Shown here: in pieces, positions 26,762 through 35,061 of the stretch
How positions within the stretch are numbered: position 1 is the stretch's first letter
How the letters are laid out: the number at the start of each line of letters is the position of its first letter
NCBI RefSeq assembly: GCF_003590145.2
Contig: NZ_CP060436.1
Span: 2,795,001-2,859,000 of the forward strand
Source of the DNA: Pseudooceanicola algae
GTDB lineage: Bacteria > Pseudomonadota > Alphaproteobacteria > Rhodobacterales > Rhodobacteraceae
Direction: 5' to 3'
DNA length: 64,000 bases
The notes under the pieces: generated by a model
The model's input: the letters and a program-made list of their open reading frames with translations, nothing else
The model's database searches: none
What the model was told of the DNA's origin: nothing
Program-made: the position numbers and the translations under genes

Positions 26762-27471
26762 TCCGGCGCCAGAAGATAGCCCGCGCCGCGCACGGTCTGA
26801 AGGTAGCGCGGCTGTTTCGGGTCGTCTTCGATCTTGCGCCGCAGCCGGGTGATCTGAACGTCCACGGCCCGTTCCTGCGCCCCATGCTGATCGCCGGACC
26901 CGCCACGACCCAGTTCCTCGACCAGTTGCAGACGGGACAGGGGTTCGCCGGGCTGGGCGGAAAACGCCCGCATCAACTGAACTTCGGTCGCGGTCAGGCG
27001 GACCGAGGCATCGCCGCGCCAAAGCTCTCCGCGTTCCATGTCATAGCGCACATCCCCCATGTGCAGCACCTTGGGCACGCTGGCCTGGGACGGCAATTCC
27101 GGCATCCGGCGCAGGATCGCGTTGATCCGCAGCAGCAATTCGCGCGGCTCGAAAGGCTTGGTCAGGTAGTCGTCGGCCCCGGCTTCCAGACCGCGAATGC
27201 GATCCTCGGCCTCGCCCCGCGCGGTCAGCAGCAGGATCGGCGTCGACATCCGGGACCGCAGGCGTTCGGTCAGGGAGATGCCGTCTTCGCCCGGCATCAT
27301 CACGTCCAGCACGAGAAGATCGAATTCCAGCCCGGACAACAGCCGGCGGGCATGGGCGGCATCGCGCGCGGTCGAGACAAGGAAACCGTTCCGCTTCAGG
27401 AACTTCGCCAGAAGATCCCGGATACGTTCGTCATCGTCGACGATCAGCAGATGCGGATTTGGTTCGTTCAT
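26758..27471 (-). CDS. petR: OmpR-family response regulator, PetR-like
   Basis: 237 residues: receiver domain with acidic pocket VDDDE (11-15), phospho-acceptor Asp56 in LLVLDVMMP and Lys105 in LTKPFEP, then an OmpR winged helix (RLTATEVQLMRAF, AVDVQITRLRRKIEDDPKQPRYLQTVRGAGYLL). The length and start (NPHLLIVDDDERIRDLLAKF) fit Rhodobacter PetR, and the ATGA-coupled MarR gene upstream matches PetP-PetR. No histidine kinase gene is adjacent, so its kinase must be elsewhere. In R. capsulatus the pair lies near petABC; here it does not. Other OmpR regulators such as CenR are alternatives. Confidence 0.8.
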   Translation of the reverse strand: MNEPNPHLLIVDDDERIRDLLAKFLKRNGFLVSTARDAAHARRLLSGLEFDLLVLDVMMPGEDGISLTERLRSRMSTPILLLTARGEAEDRIRGLEAGADDYLTKPFEPRELLLRINAILRRMPELPSQASVPKVLHMGDVRYDMERGELWRGDASVRLTATEVQLMRAFSAQPGEPLSRLQLVEELGRGGSGDQHGAQERAVDVQITRLRRKIEDDPKQPRYLQTVRGAGYLLAPD

Positions 27472-27965
27472 GAGCCTCCGTCCCGAAGCGTACCATAGAC
27501 GCGGCGCATCTCGCTATCCATCATCGATTCCAGCACCTGGCGAAAGCCCACGACCGCATCCGGCCCGGCCTTGCGATAGGCGTTGCGGACCCATTTGCGC
27601 TGCGCCTCCGACAATTCGGTTTCAAGCGCGGCACCGCGTTCGGTCAGGTACAGATGGCGTTCACGCTTGTCGGCGCGGCCAACCCGGCTTTCGACAAGCT
27701 CATCGGCGATCAGGCTGCGCAGGACCCGGTTCAGGCTTTGCTTGGTCACCCCGAGGATGGCCAGCAGGCGGCTGACCTTCATGCCGGGCACCCGGGCTAT
27801 GAAATGCAGGGCGCGGTGATGGGCGCGGCCATAGGCCATACCTTCCAGGATCTGATCCGGCGCGCCGGTGAAGCCCCGGTAGGCGAAGAACATCGCCTCT
27901 ATCCCCTGACGCAATTGTTCGTCCGTCAGGAAAAGCAGGTTGTCCCCAAGATGCGTGTCCGACAT
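27468..27965 (-). CDS. petP: MarR-family transcriptional regulator, PetP-like
   Basis: 165-residue MarR winged-helix protein: dimer helices at both ends, DNA-binding core VPGMKVSRLLAILGVTKQSLNRVLRSLIADELVESRVGRADKRERHLYLTERG (about residues 58-110) with the wing DKRERHLYLT. The ATG at 27965 has GGGACG upstream. Its stop overlaps the petR start (ATGA), as in Rhodobacter petP-petR. A MarR-type dyad lies 139 bases upstream in the space shared with ilvE and may be its operator. The ligand is unknown. Confidence 0.82.
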   Translation of the reverse strand: MSDTHLGDNLLFLTDEQLRQGIEAMFFAYRGFTGAPDQILEGMAYGRAHHRALHFIARVPGMKVSRLLAILGVTKQSLNRVLRSLIADELVESRVGRADKRERHLYLTERGAALETELSEAQRKWVRNAYRKAGPDAVVGFRQVLESMMDSEMRRVYGTLRDGGS

Positions 27966-28103
27966 GCGCTTACGTCCCGTCCCTGTCCCGGCGGGGCAAA
28001 TTGCCCGCCCCCTTGCTGTCCCATGCGCCCGCAACATCCTGTCGCGGGACGGCTTCAGAGATTGTCCCGGGAACGCCCCGGTTTTCAACCCTGCGACGAA
28101 AAT

Positions 28104-28122
28104 AAGTCAGACTTGTTGACTT
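28104..28122. promoter_or_regulatory. Inverted repeat between petP and ilvE
   Basis: AAGTCA at 28104-28109 and TGACTT at 28117-28122 form a perfect dyad with a 7-base spacer, in an AT-rich patch. The right arm overlaps TTGACT (28116-28121), a plausible -35 box reading toward ilvE, about 110 bases before its start. A MarR-type protein such as the neighbouring PetP is the natural candidate binder. Confidence 0.45.
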
Positions 28123-28231
28123 TCTAAAAATCAATAGCTACCTAACCCATGCGTTTGCGAAATATTCTGTCTGTATGAGGCGATGTGAACGCAACTTATG
28201 TAAATTAGATACGAAAGTCAGGAGGTTCGCG

Positions 28232-29098
28232 ATGGCCGCATATGATGACCGCGATGGCAAGATCTGGATGGATGGCACGCTGGTAGACTGGCGCGATGCG
28301 AACGTACACATTCTGACCCATGCGCTGCACTATGCCTCGTCCGTCTTCGAAGGCGAACGTTGCTACAACGGCAAGATCTTCAAGGGTGTGCAGCATTCCG
28401 AACGCCTGCGCGCCTCGGCACAGATGCTGGACTTCGAGATCCCCTATTCCGTGGAAGAGATCGAGAAGGCCAAGTACGACATGCTGGCCGCCAATGGCTG
28501 GACCGATGCCTATGTCCGGGCCGTGGCCTGGCGTGGCGCGGGCGAAGACATGGGTGTCTCGTCGATGAAGAACCCCGTCCGCATGGCAATTGCCGGCTGG
28601 GAATGGGGTAATTACTACGGCGACGCAAAGATGAAGGGCGCAAAGCTCGACATCGCCAAGTGGAAACGCCCCAGCCCTGAAACCATCCCGGTGCATGCCA
28701 AGGCCGCCGGTCTTTACATGATCTGCACCATGTCCAAGCACGCGGCCGAGGCCAAGGGCTGTTCCGACGCGCTGTTCATGGATTATCGCGGCTACGTGGC
28801 CGAAGCGACCGGCGCCAATATCTTCTTCGTCAAGAACGGAGAGGTCCACACCCCGCTGGCGGATTGCTTCCTGAACGGGATCACCCGCCAGACCGTGATC
28901 GGCATGCTGAAGGACAAGGGCCTGACCGTGCATGAACGCCATATCATGCCCGAAGAACTGGAAGGCTTCGAACAATGCTGGCTGACCGGCACCGCCGCCG
29001 AAGTCACCCCTGTCGGGCAGATCGGCGACTACAACTTCGAAGTCGGCGAGATCACCAAGGATATCTCGCTGAGCTACGAAAAGCTGGTCCGCGCCTGA
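28232..29098 (+). CDS. ilvE: Branched-chain amino acid aminotransferase
   Basis: PLP class IV transaminase that interconverts Val, Leu and Ile with their 2-oxo acids. 288 residues. HALHYASSVFEGERCYNG (about 30-47) and the PLP lysine, probably Lys157 in VHAKAAGLY, are visible, as are EATGANIFFVKNGEVHTP, NGITRQTVI and ECWLTGTAAEVTPV-like residues near the C-terminus (QCWLTGTAAEVTPV here). The ATG at 28232 has AGGAGG 6 bases upstream; the earlier in-frame start lacks one. A clear terminator follows. Confidence 0.95.
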   Translation: MAAYDDRDGKIWMDGTLVDWRDANVHILTHALHYASSVFEGERCYNGKIFKGVQHSERLRASAQMLDFEIPYSVEEIEKAKYDMLAANGWTDAYVRAVAWRGAGEDMGVSSMKNPVRMAIAGWEWGNYYGDAKMKGAKLDIAKWKRPSPETIPVHAKAAGLYMICTMSKHAAEAKGCSDALFMDYRGYVAEATGANIFFVKNGEVHTPLADCFLNGITRQTVIGMLKDKGLTVHERHIMPEELEGFEQCWLTGTAAEVTPVGQIGDYNFEVGEITKDISLSYEKLVRA

Positions 29099-29123
29099 AA
29101 TAGCGCACAAGTCGACAGACAGG

Positions 29124-29154
29124 GGGCCTGCCGTTCTGCGGCGGGCCCTTTTTT
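29124..29154 (+). terminator. Rho-independent terminator of ilvE
   Basis: GGGCCTGCCG pairs with CGGCGGGCCC (one mismatch near the loop), followed by six T. It ends just before the convergent esterase gene. Confidence 0.85.
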
Positions 29155-29160
29155 CATGAT

Positions 29161-30075
29161 TCAGCCGGTGATCTGCAATTGGAGGGCCAGGGCCTCGGCC
29201 ACCGAGGGGGCGATCAGCCCGCCATGGCTAAGGTCGGGGAAGGGGCGATAGGTCACGTTCAGCCCCGCGATGCCCTGAAGCGTTTCGACCACACCGGGGG
29301 TAAAGCTGCGCCTGTCGGCAGAACCGATGCGCGGGCTGGATCCGCCGCTCATCACCAGCAGGTCGGTGGGCTGCGCCATGGCCCCGCCCCCGGCCCGCAC
29401 TCCGCCGGCAAAGATCCCGGCCTCGCGCAGGGCTTCGCCACTGTTCCACCAGGTCGACGGGTCCGCCACCACCAAGGCGCGGAACAGCCCCGGCCGGGTA
29501 AACAGCATATGCAGACCGAACAGCCCGCCCAGCGAATGGCCGTAAAGCATCCGCTTGCCGGGATCGAGCGGCAGCTCCGCGTCCAGCCGCCCCAGCAGGT
29601 CGGTTTCGATCATGTCGCGGAAGGCATCGCGCCCGCCGGTCTGATGGTCCCCCGACATCTGGTCCTGCACCCCCGGCGGCACCAGCGCGGGCGAGGTCAG
29701 CTCGTCCCAGCGCCGCGCCAGGTCAAAGCGCCCCTCGACCGGGTGGCCAAGTCCCGCCAGCACCACCGGCGCCTCTGGTGCGATCTGCTGCAGGTGGTGC
29801 CAGAACAGCGGAAAGGTCGCATTGCCGTCCAGCGCGACGATCATCGGATAGCCCCCCGGTGGCGGCGGCACCGCAGGCCGGGCCAGTTGCACGCGCCACC
29901 CAGCGCCTTGCGGACCAATGTCGAAACGGCTGATGCGGGGATCGTCGATGACCTCGGCCGGGCCACCGTCGCGGGGACGCGCGCGGGCCTCGGTCCTGTC
30001 CTGCGCTTGGGCCAGGGCCGGGGTCGCGAGGGTGGCGGCACATCCGGCCAGGACGGCGCGACGCGTGAGAAACAT
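29161..30075 (-). CDS. Tat-exported alpha/beta-hydrolase, siderophore-esterase-like
   Basis: 304-residue putative secreted esterase. The N-terminus MFLTRRAVLAGCAATLATPALAQA is a twin-arginine-type signal peptide. The body fits the Fes/IroE-like esterase group: PPPGGYPMIVALDGNATFP, the nucleophile elbow GHSLGGLFG, then SPSTWW-like DPSTWWN and a late His in FPDLSHGGL. Family members hydrolyse enterobactin-type or other esters; no siderophore gene is nearby, so the substrate is unknown. AAGGAG precedes the ATG at 30075. Its 3' end faces the ilvE terminator. Confidence 0.8.
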   Translation of the reverse strand: MFLTRRAVLAGCAATLATPALAQAQDRTEARARPRDGGPAEVIDDPRISRFDIGPQGAGWRVQLARPAVPPPPGGYPMIVALDGNATFPLFWHHLQQIAPEAPVVLAGLGHPVEGRFDLARRWDELTSPALVPPGVQDQMSGDHQTGGRDAFRDMIETDLLGRLDAELPLDPGKRMLYGHSLGGLFGLHMLFTRPGLFRALVVADPSTWWNSGEALREAGIFAGGVRAGGGAMAQPTDLLVMSGGSSPRIGSADRRSFTPGVVETLQGIAGLNVTYRPFPDLSHGGLIAPSVAEALALQLQITG

Positions 30076-30269
30076 GGTATTCTCCTTGCGGGGCGGTCTG
30101 GCTGGAACTGGCTGACGTTGCTGCAGGCCTAGCAAAGGCCCGCAGATGGGGCAAGCGCCGCGCGGTCAGAGGCCATTGCACCGCTGCGCCGAAATGCAAA
30201 ACGGATGCGACCCACTGGCCACATCCGCTTGCTTCTGCCCGCAAGGGGCATGTCGGAAGCCTTCGGCGC

Positions 30270-31658
30270 CTAGACGAACAGTCCCGCATCCTTCACGTTG
30301 GCCATGCCTTCGTCCAGCGACTGCCAGGCGCGCGCGATCAGGGTGTCGATCTCACCCTTGGTGATCGTCAGCGGCGGAGAGATGATCATCCGGTCGCCGA
30401 CATGGCGCATCACCAGGTTGTTGGCAAAGCAGCGTTCCCGGACCATGTAGCCCACGGTTCCGGCATCCGCGGCGAATTTCGCCCGCGCGCCCTTGTCCGG
30501 GGTCAGGGCAAGAGATCCCATTGCGCCGATGATCTTGGCCTCGCCGACCATCGGATGCTCGGCCATTTCCTCGAACTTGGCCTTCAGGTAGGGGCCGGTG
30601 TCGTCGCGCAGGGTGTCCACGATCTTTTCCTCTTCGAGGATGCGCAGGTTTTCCAGCGCCACGGCCGAGGCGACCGGGTGGCCCGAATAGGTGTAGCCAT
30701 GGTTGAATTCCGTCGCGCCGATCACTGCCGCGACCTCATCCGACAGGATCGACCCGCCGATCGGCTGGTAGCCCGACGACAGGCCCTTGGCGATGGTCAT
30801 GATGTCGGGCCGGATGCCGACGGTCTGGCTGCCGAACCAGCTGCCGGTGCGCCCGAAGCCGCAGATCACCTCATCCGCGATCAGCAGGATCTCGTACTTG
30901 TCGCAGATGCGCTGGATCTCGGGCCAATAGGTTTCCGGCGGAATGATGACCCCGCCCGCGCCCTGGATCGGTTCGGCGATGAAGGCCGCGACGTTGTCTT
31001 CGCCCAGATCGATGATCGCCTGCTCCAGCTCCTGCGCACGGGCAAGGCCGAAATCTTCGGGGGACATATCGCCGCCTTCGGACCACCAGTCGGGCTGGTT
31101 GATGTAATGAATGCCCGGAATCGGCAGACCGCCCTGCGCATGCATCCCCTTCATGCCGCCAAGGCTGGCCGACCCGACGGAAGACCCGTGGTAGGCATTC
31201 CAGCGCGAGATGATGACCTGTTTTGACGGCTTGCCCTTTTCCCCCCAATAGGTCCGCACGAGGCGCAGGTTGGTATCGTTGGCCTCGGACCCGGAGCTGG
31301 CAAAGAAGGTGTGGTTCAGATCCCCCGGCGCCAGTTCCGCCAGCTTGGCCGACAAGGCGATGACCGGCACATGCGAGGTCATGAAGAAGGTGTTGTAATA
31401 AGGCAGTTCCCGCATTTGCCGCGCCGCGACATCGGCCAGTTCGTCCCGTCCGTAGCCGATGTTGACGCACCAGAGGCCGGCCATGGCATCGAGGATCTCG
31501 GACCCTTCGCTGTCGGTCAGCCAGACACCCTTGGCGCCGGTGATCACCCGAACGCCGCTCTTTTCAAGGTCGGCCTGGGTCGAGAAGGGGTGCACATGGT
31601 GCGCCGCGTCCAACGCCTGAAGCTCGGCTGTCGGCATGTGGTTGGTGATCGTGGCCAT
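30270..31658 (-). CDS. Class III aminotransferase, probably acting on polyamine or another omega-amine
   Basis: PLP fold-type I omega-transaminase of 462 residues. PLP Lys291 in IMTIAKGLSSGYQPIGG, Asp262 in LIADEVICGFGRTG and the SSGSEANDTNLRLVR loop are present. Members of this subgroup transfer amino groups from putrescine, beta-alanine or similar amines to pyruvate. Its place beside a potF-type importer and a PuuB-like oxidase points to polyamine breakdown, by inference. I prefer the ATG at 31658, with AAGGA 8 bases upstream, over the TTG two codons earlier. Its promoter region carries the dyad AATATGATCAAATT. Confidence 0.88.
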   Translation of the reverse strand: MATITNHMPTAELQALDAAHHVHPFSTQADLEKSGVRVITGAKGVWLTDSEGSEILDAMAGLWCVNIGYGRDELADVAARQMRELPYYNTFFMTSHVPVIALSAKLAELAPGDLNHTFFASSGSEANDTNLRLVRTYWGEKGKPSKQVIISRWNAYHGSSVGSASLGGMKGMHAQGGLPIPGIHYINQPDWWSEGGDMSPEDFGLARAQELEQAIIDLGEDNVAAFIAEPIQGAGGVIIPPETYWPEIQRICDKYEILLIADEVICGFGRTGSWFGSQTVGIRPDIMTIAKGLSSGYQPIGGSILSDEVAAVIGATEFNHGYTYSGHPVASAVALENLRILEEEKIVDTLRDDTGPYLKAKFEEMAEHPMVGEAKIIGAMGSLALTPDKGARAKFAADAGTVGYMVRERCFANNLVMRHVGDRMIISPPLTITKGEIDTLIARAWQSLDEGMANVKDAGLFV

Positions 31659-31769
31659 GGCCAAAGTCCTTTCCTGATCGGCCCGCCCGGGGCCTTCTGC
31701 ATCCCGGCTTTCGCGCGTCTGCGCAACGGCGCGCGCGGCAGCGGGGAGGCCAAAAACTGTCGCGCCCAG

Positions 31770-31783
31770 AATATGATCAAATT
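31770..31783. promoter_or_regulatory. Operator-like dyad upstream of the class III aminotransferase
   Basis: AATATGATCAAATT is symmetric except for one base pair. It lies 112 bases before the aminotransferase start and shares the 10-mer TGATCAAATT with the potF upstream region. The FCD regulator encoded next door is the likely binder. Confidence 0.45.
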
Positions 31784-31862
31784 GCCTGCTGTCAATCGAA
31801 TCGCGCGCCTTCGAATCCGCTCCTTCACGGGTGATTCTGCCCCCGGCGGGGCCGGGCCGCGA

Positions 31863-32543
31863 TCAGATCGACTGGGCGATCATGTCCATCCCCTGTGTCA
31901 CGTCGCCGGTGATCGCCTCGGCAGCGGCGGCGCAATCCCCGGCCTTCAGCGCGACAATCAGATCCTTGTGCATGTCCGGCAGGTTACGGGTGCCGAACTG
32001 GCCGCAGACCACGCGTAGCGACGGGCCGAATCGCAGCCAGAGCCCATCGACCAGCCCGGACAGGACCGGCGCGTCGGCGATATGGTTCAGACGCGCGTGA
32101 AAGTGGTGATTCTGCACCAGATAATCATGCACATTGCCGCGCCGGATCGCTTCGTCCAGCTGCGCATCCGCTTCTTCCAGCGCAAGGATATCGGCATTTG
32201 TGGTGTTTCGGCAGGCACGCCGCGCCAGTTCCGGTTCCAGCGCCAACCGGGCAAAGCGCAATTCCCCGATGTGATCGCTGCTGAGCACCGGGACCGAAAT
32301 CCGACGGTTTCCACGGAATTCCAGCGCACCTTCGGCCATCATCCGGCGCAGGGCCTCGCGCACCGGGGTCATGCCCGCACCCAGTTCGGCCACCAGCCCC
32401 TGAATTGTCACGGCCTGCCCCGGCTCGAACTGCCCGAACAGCACCCTTTCGCGCAGGGCCCGATAGGCGACCTCGTGCGCGGGCAACCGCTCGGCACCGC
32501 CGGTGCCCGCGTCCTTCTCCTGAACTGCCTGCAAATTCATCAT
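31863..32543 (-). CDS. GntR-family (FCD domain) transcriptional regulator
   Basis: 226-residue regulator: GntR winged helix (AYRALRERVLFGQFEPGQAVTIQGLVAELGAGMTPVREALRRMMAEGALEF, about residues 24-74) and a helical FCD ligand-binding domain with the metal-site histidines (NHHFHARLNHIA). These usually sense organic acids or amino acids. It sits between the aminotransferase and potF, reading away from potF, so it is well placed to control both. The start is ATG at 32543 or 32540, with AGAGGG upstream. Confidence 0.92.
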   Translation of the reverse strand: MMNLQAVQEKDAGTGGAERLPAHEVAYRALRERVLFGQFEPGQAVTIQGLVAELGAGMTPVREALRRMMAEGALEFRGNRRISVPVLSSDHIGELRFARLALEPELARRACRNTTNADILALEEADAQLDEAIRRGNVHDYLVQNHHFHARLNHIADAPVLSGLVDGLWLRFGPSLRVVCGQFGTRNLPDMHKDLIVALKAGDCAAAAEAITGDVTQGMDMIAQSI

Positions 32544-32629
32544 CTCGCCCTCTGCCTTGGGGACAGGAGTACATCTTGCACGGTTGAATGGCCCGTGAAA
32601 ACATCTGGACATTGCCAATGCGAACCGCG

Positions 32630-32641
32630 TTTGATCAAATT
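32630..32641. promoter_or_regulatory. Operator-like dyad upstream of potF
   Basis: TTTGATCAAA (32630-32639) is a perfect palindrome and runs on to TT, giving TGATCAAATT, the same 10-mer found before the aminotransferase. It is 49-58 bases before the potF ATG. Confidence 0.45.
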
Positions 32642-32687
32642 CAGATCAACAGAGGCTCTCAGAGCCCGAAATCCACGGGAGCGAACC

Positions 32688-33773
32688 ATGAAGAAACCCA
32701 TCCTTTCCCTCACGGCCCTGCTGGCCCTGACCGCCGCAGCGGTTCAGGCGGACGAGGTCCATGTCTACAACTGGTCCGACTACATCGACGAGGACCTGCT
32801 GACCCAGTTCGAAGAAGAGACCGGCATCGATCTGGTCTACGACGTCTTCGATTCCAACGAGATCCTGGAAACCAAGATGCTGGCGGGCGGCTCGGGCTAT
32901 GACGTGGTCGTGCCCACCGGCACCTTCCTGCAACGCCAGATCATGGCCGGGTCGTTCCAGCCGCTGGACAAGTCCAAGCTGCCGAACATCGACAACCTCT
33001 GGGATGCAATCCAGGCGCGCACCGATGTCTATGACCCCGAAGGCGAATATTCGATCAACTACATGTGGGGCACCACGGGCCTTGGCGTGAACACCGGCAA
33101 GGTGACCGAAGTGCTGGGCGAAGACGCCCCGATGTCCTCGCTGGCGCTGATCTTCGATCCGGCCAACATGGAAAAGCTTGCCTCCTGCGGCGTCCACTTC
33201 CTTGATGCGCCGACCGAAATGGTCCCCGCCGCGCTGTCCTACCTCGGCATGGACCCGGACGCCAAGGACGAGGAAAGCCTCGCCAAGGCCGAAGAAGTCC
33301 TGATGGCCGTGCGGCCCTACGTGCAGAAATTCGACAGCTCGGACTACATCAACGGCCTGGCAAACGGCGATGTCTGCGTGGCCTTCGGCTGGTCCGGTGA
33401 CGTGCTGCAATCGCGGGATCGCGCGGCCGAGGCCGACAACGGCGTCGAGATCGCCTACAACATCCCCGAAGAAGGCGCCCTGATGTGGTTCGACCAGATG
33501 GCCATCCCGGTCGATGCGCCGAACCCCGAGGCGGCCCATACCTTCCTGAACTTCATCATGGATGCGCAGAACATGGCGGCGGCGTCGAACTATGTCTATT
33601 ACGCCAACGGCAACCTGGCGAGCCAGGAGTTTCTGGTCGAGGACGTGATTGACGACACCGCGATCTACCCTGACGAGGCGACGCTGGAAAACCTCTACAC
33701 GGTGACCCCCTTCGGCGCCAAGGAACAGCGCACGCTGACCCGCCTCTGGACCAAGATCAAGTCCGGGATCTGA
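32688..33773 (+). CDS. potF: Polyamine ABC transporter periplasmic binding protein
   Basis: Periplasmic binding protein of a putrescine/spermidine importer. 361 residues: signal peptide MKKPILSLTALLALTAAAVQA, then DEVHVYNWSDYIDEDLLTQF, the hallmark mature start of PotD/PotF. YDVVVPTGTFLQRQ and SSDYINGLANGDVCVAFGWSGDV line the binding cleft, and EEGALMWFDQMAIP carries the conserved Trp and Asp of the amine site. GGGAGC precedes the ATG at 32688. First gene of potF-potG-potH-potI-oxidase. PotF (putrescine) is preferred to PotD because of the separate PotG/H/I-like partners and oxidase. Confidence 0.9.
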   Translation: MKKPILSLTALLALTAAAVQADEVHVYNWSDYIDEDLLTQFEEETGIDLVYDVFDSNEILETKMLAGGSGYDVVVPTGTFLQRQIMAGSFQPLDKSKLPNIDNLWDAIQARTDVYDPEGEYSINYMWGTTGLGVNTGKVTEVLGEDAPMSSLALIFDPANMEKLASCGVHFLDAPTEMVPAALSYLGMDPDAKDEESLAKAEEVLMAVRPYVQKFDSSDYINGLANGDVCVAFGWSGDVLQSRDRAAEADNGVEIAYNIPEEGALMWFDQMAIPVDAPNPEAAHTFLNFIMDAQNMAAASNYVYYANGNLASQEFLVEDVIDDTAIYPDEATLENLYTVTPFGAKEQRTLTRLWTKIKSGI

Positions 33774-33836
33774 TCCCCGCCTTCGCCCGCGCCACACCTC
33801 GGCGCGGGCTCAACCTGTTGAAAGCCGGACCTTTTC

Positions 33837-34958
33837 ATGCAGCAGACCGTCTTCGCCCCCTGGGAAGATCCCGGCGAAAAGCCCCTGATCCAGTTCAGGA
33901 ACGTCACCAAGAAGTTCGGTGATTTCACGGCGATCGCCAATCTCGATCTCGACATCTTCGCGCGCGAATTCTTTGCCCTCCTCGGCCCCTCGGGCTGTGG
34001 CAAGACCACGTTGATGCGTATGCTCGCCGGGTTCGAAGCCCCGACCTCCGGCCAGATACTGCTGGGCGGTGAAGACATCGTCGCGACTCCGCCCAACAAG
34101 CGCCCGGTCAACATGATGTTCCAAAGCTACGCGCTGTTCCCCCATCTCTCGGTCTGGGAAAACATCGCCTTCGGGCTGAAGCGCGAAGGCGCCGACAAGG
34201 CGACCATCGAAACCCGCGTCGCCGACATGATCCGCCTGACCCGTCTCGACAAGTTCGCCCGCCGCAAGCCGCACCAGCTTTCCGGCGGCCAGCGCCAGCG
34301 CGTCGCGCTTGCCCGCAGCCTCGCCAAGGCGCCGAAACTGCTGCTGCTCGACGAACCGCTCGGCGCGCTCGACAAGAAGCTGCGCGAGGAAACCCAGTTC
34401 GAACTGATGGACATCCAGGAAAAGACCGGCACCACCTTCGTCATCGTCACCCACGATCAGGAAGAGGCGATGACCGTCGCCTCCCGCGTTGCCGTGATGG
34501 ACGAAGGCAAGCTGGTGCAGGTCGCCACCCCGGACCGGATCTACGAAACCCCCAGTTCGGTCTACGTGGCCGATTTCATCGGCGATGTGAACATCATCGA
34601 AGGCCGCGCCTCCCAGACCGGCGACAAGGTGCTGCTCGACTGGGCCGAAGGCGCCTCGCCCCTCGTCGCCTCGACCACCGCGCTGCTGCAAAAGGACCAG
34701 ACCTGCTTCCTCGCCATCCGCCCGGAAAAGATCACCATCTCGGCCGAGGAACCCGATACCGCCAACCGCCTGCAGGGCGAGATCCTCGATATCGGCTACC
34801 TCGGCAATATCTCGACCTACCATGTGAAGTTGCCGACCGGCCATGTGATCAAGGCCTCGGCCACCAATACCCGCCGCATCGGTCGGCGCGCCTTCACCTG
34901 GGAAGACAAGGTCTGGCTGTCCTGGACCGATACCGCCGCCATCGTGCTCGAACGCTGA
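33837..34958 (+). CDS. potG: Polyamine ABC transporter ATP-binding protein
   Basis: 373-residue ATPase of the polyamine importer: Walker A GPSGCGKTT (about 50-58), LSGGQRQRVALARSLA signature, Walker B LLLLDEPLGALDKK and the switch THDQEEAM. A C-terminal TOBE domain (FLAIRPEKITIS to RRAFTWEDKVWLSW) regulates activity. The extended N-terminus (WEDPGEKPLIQFRNVTKKFGDFTA) is like PotG. It starts 63 bases after potF. A class-1 repeat lies between it and potH, so the operon is interrupted by about 100 bases. Confidence 0.92.
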   Translation: MQQTVFAPWEDPGEKPLIQFRNVTKKFGDFTAIANLDLDIFAREFFALLGPSGCGKTTLMRMLAGFEAPTSGQILLGGEDIVATPPNKRPVNMMFQSYALFPHLSVWENIAFGLKREGADKATIETRVADMIRLTRLDKFARRKPHQLSGGQRQRVALARSLAKAPKLLLLDEPLGALDKKLREETQFELMDIQEKTGTTFVIVTHDQEEAMTVASRVAVMDEGKLVQVATPDRIYETPSSVYVADFIGDVNIIEGRASQTGDKVLLDWAEGASPLVASTTALLQKDQTCFLAIRPEKITISAEEPDTANRLQGEILDIGYLGNISTYHVKLPTGHVIKASATNTRRIGRRAFTWEDKVWLSWTDTAAIVLER

Positions 34959-34981
34959 TGATCCCGCACCAACCCAGATCC

Positions 34982-35045
34982 GTTTCCCTGTCCGAAATAT
35001 CCCGGGGGAGTCCCGCCCCGCGGGACGGGGGCAGCGCCCCCACCG
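34982..35045 (+). repeat. Class-1 dispersed intergenic repeat, copy 3 (inside the pot operon)
   Basis: GTTTCCCTGTCCG plus AATATCCCGGGGGAG, then TCCCGCCCCGCGGGA and the GGGGGCAGCGCCCCC hairpin. It fills most of the gap between potG and potH, so any transcript spanning the operon contains it. Confidence 0.8.
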
Positions 35046-35061
35046 ACCACAGGAGGATTCC

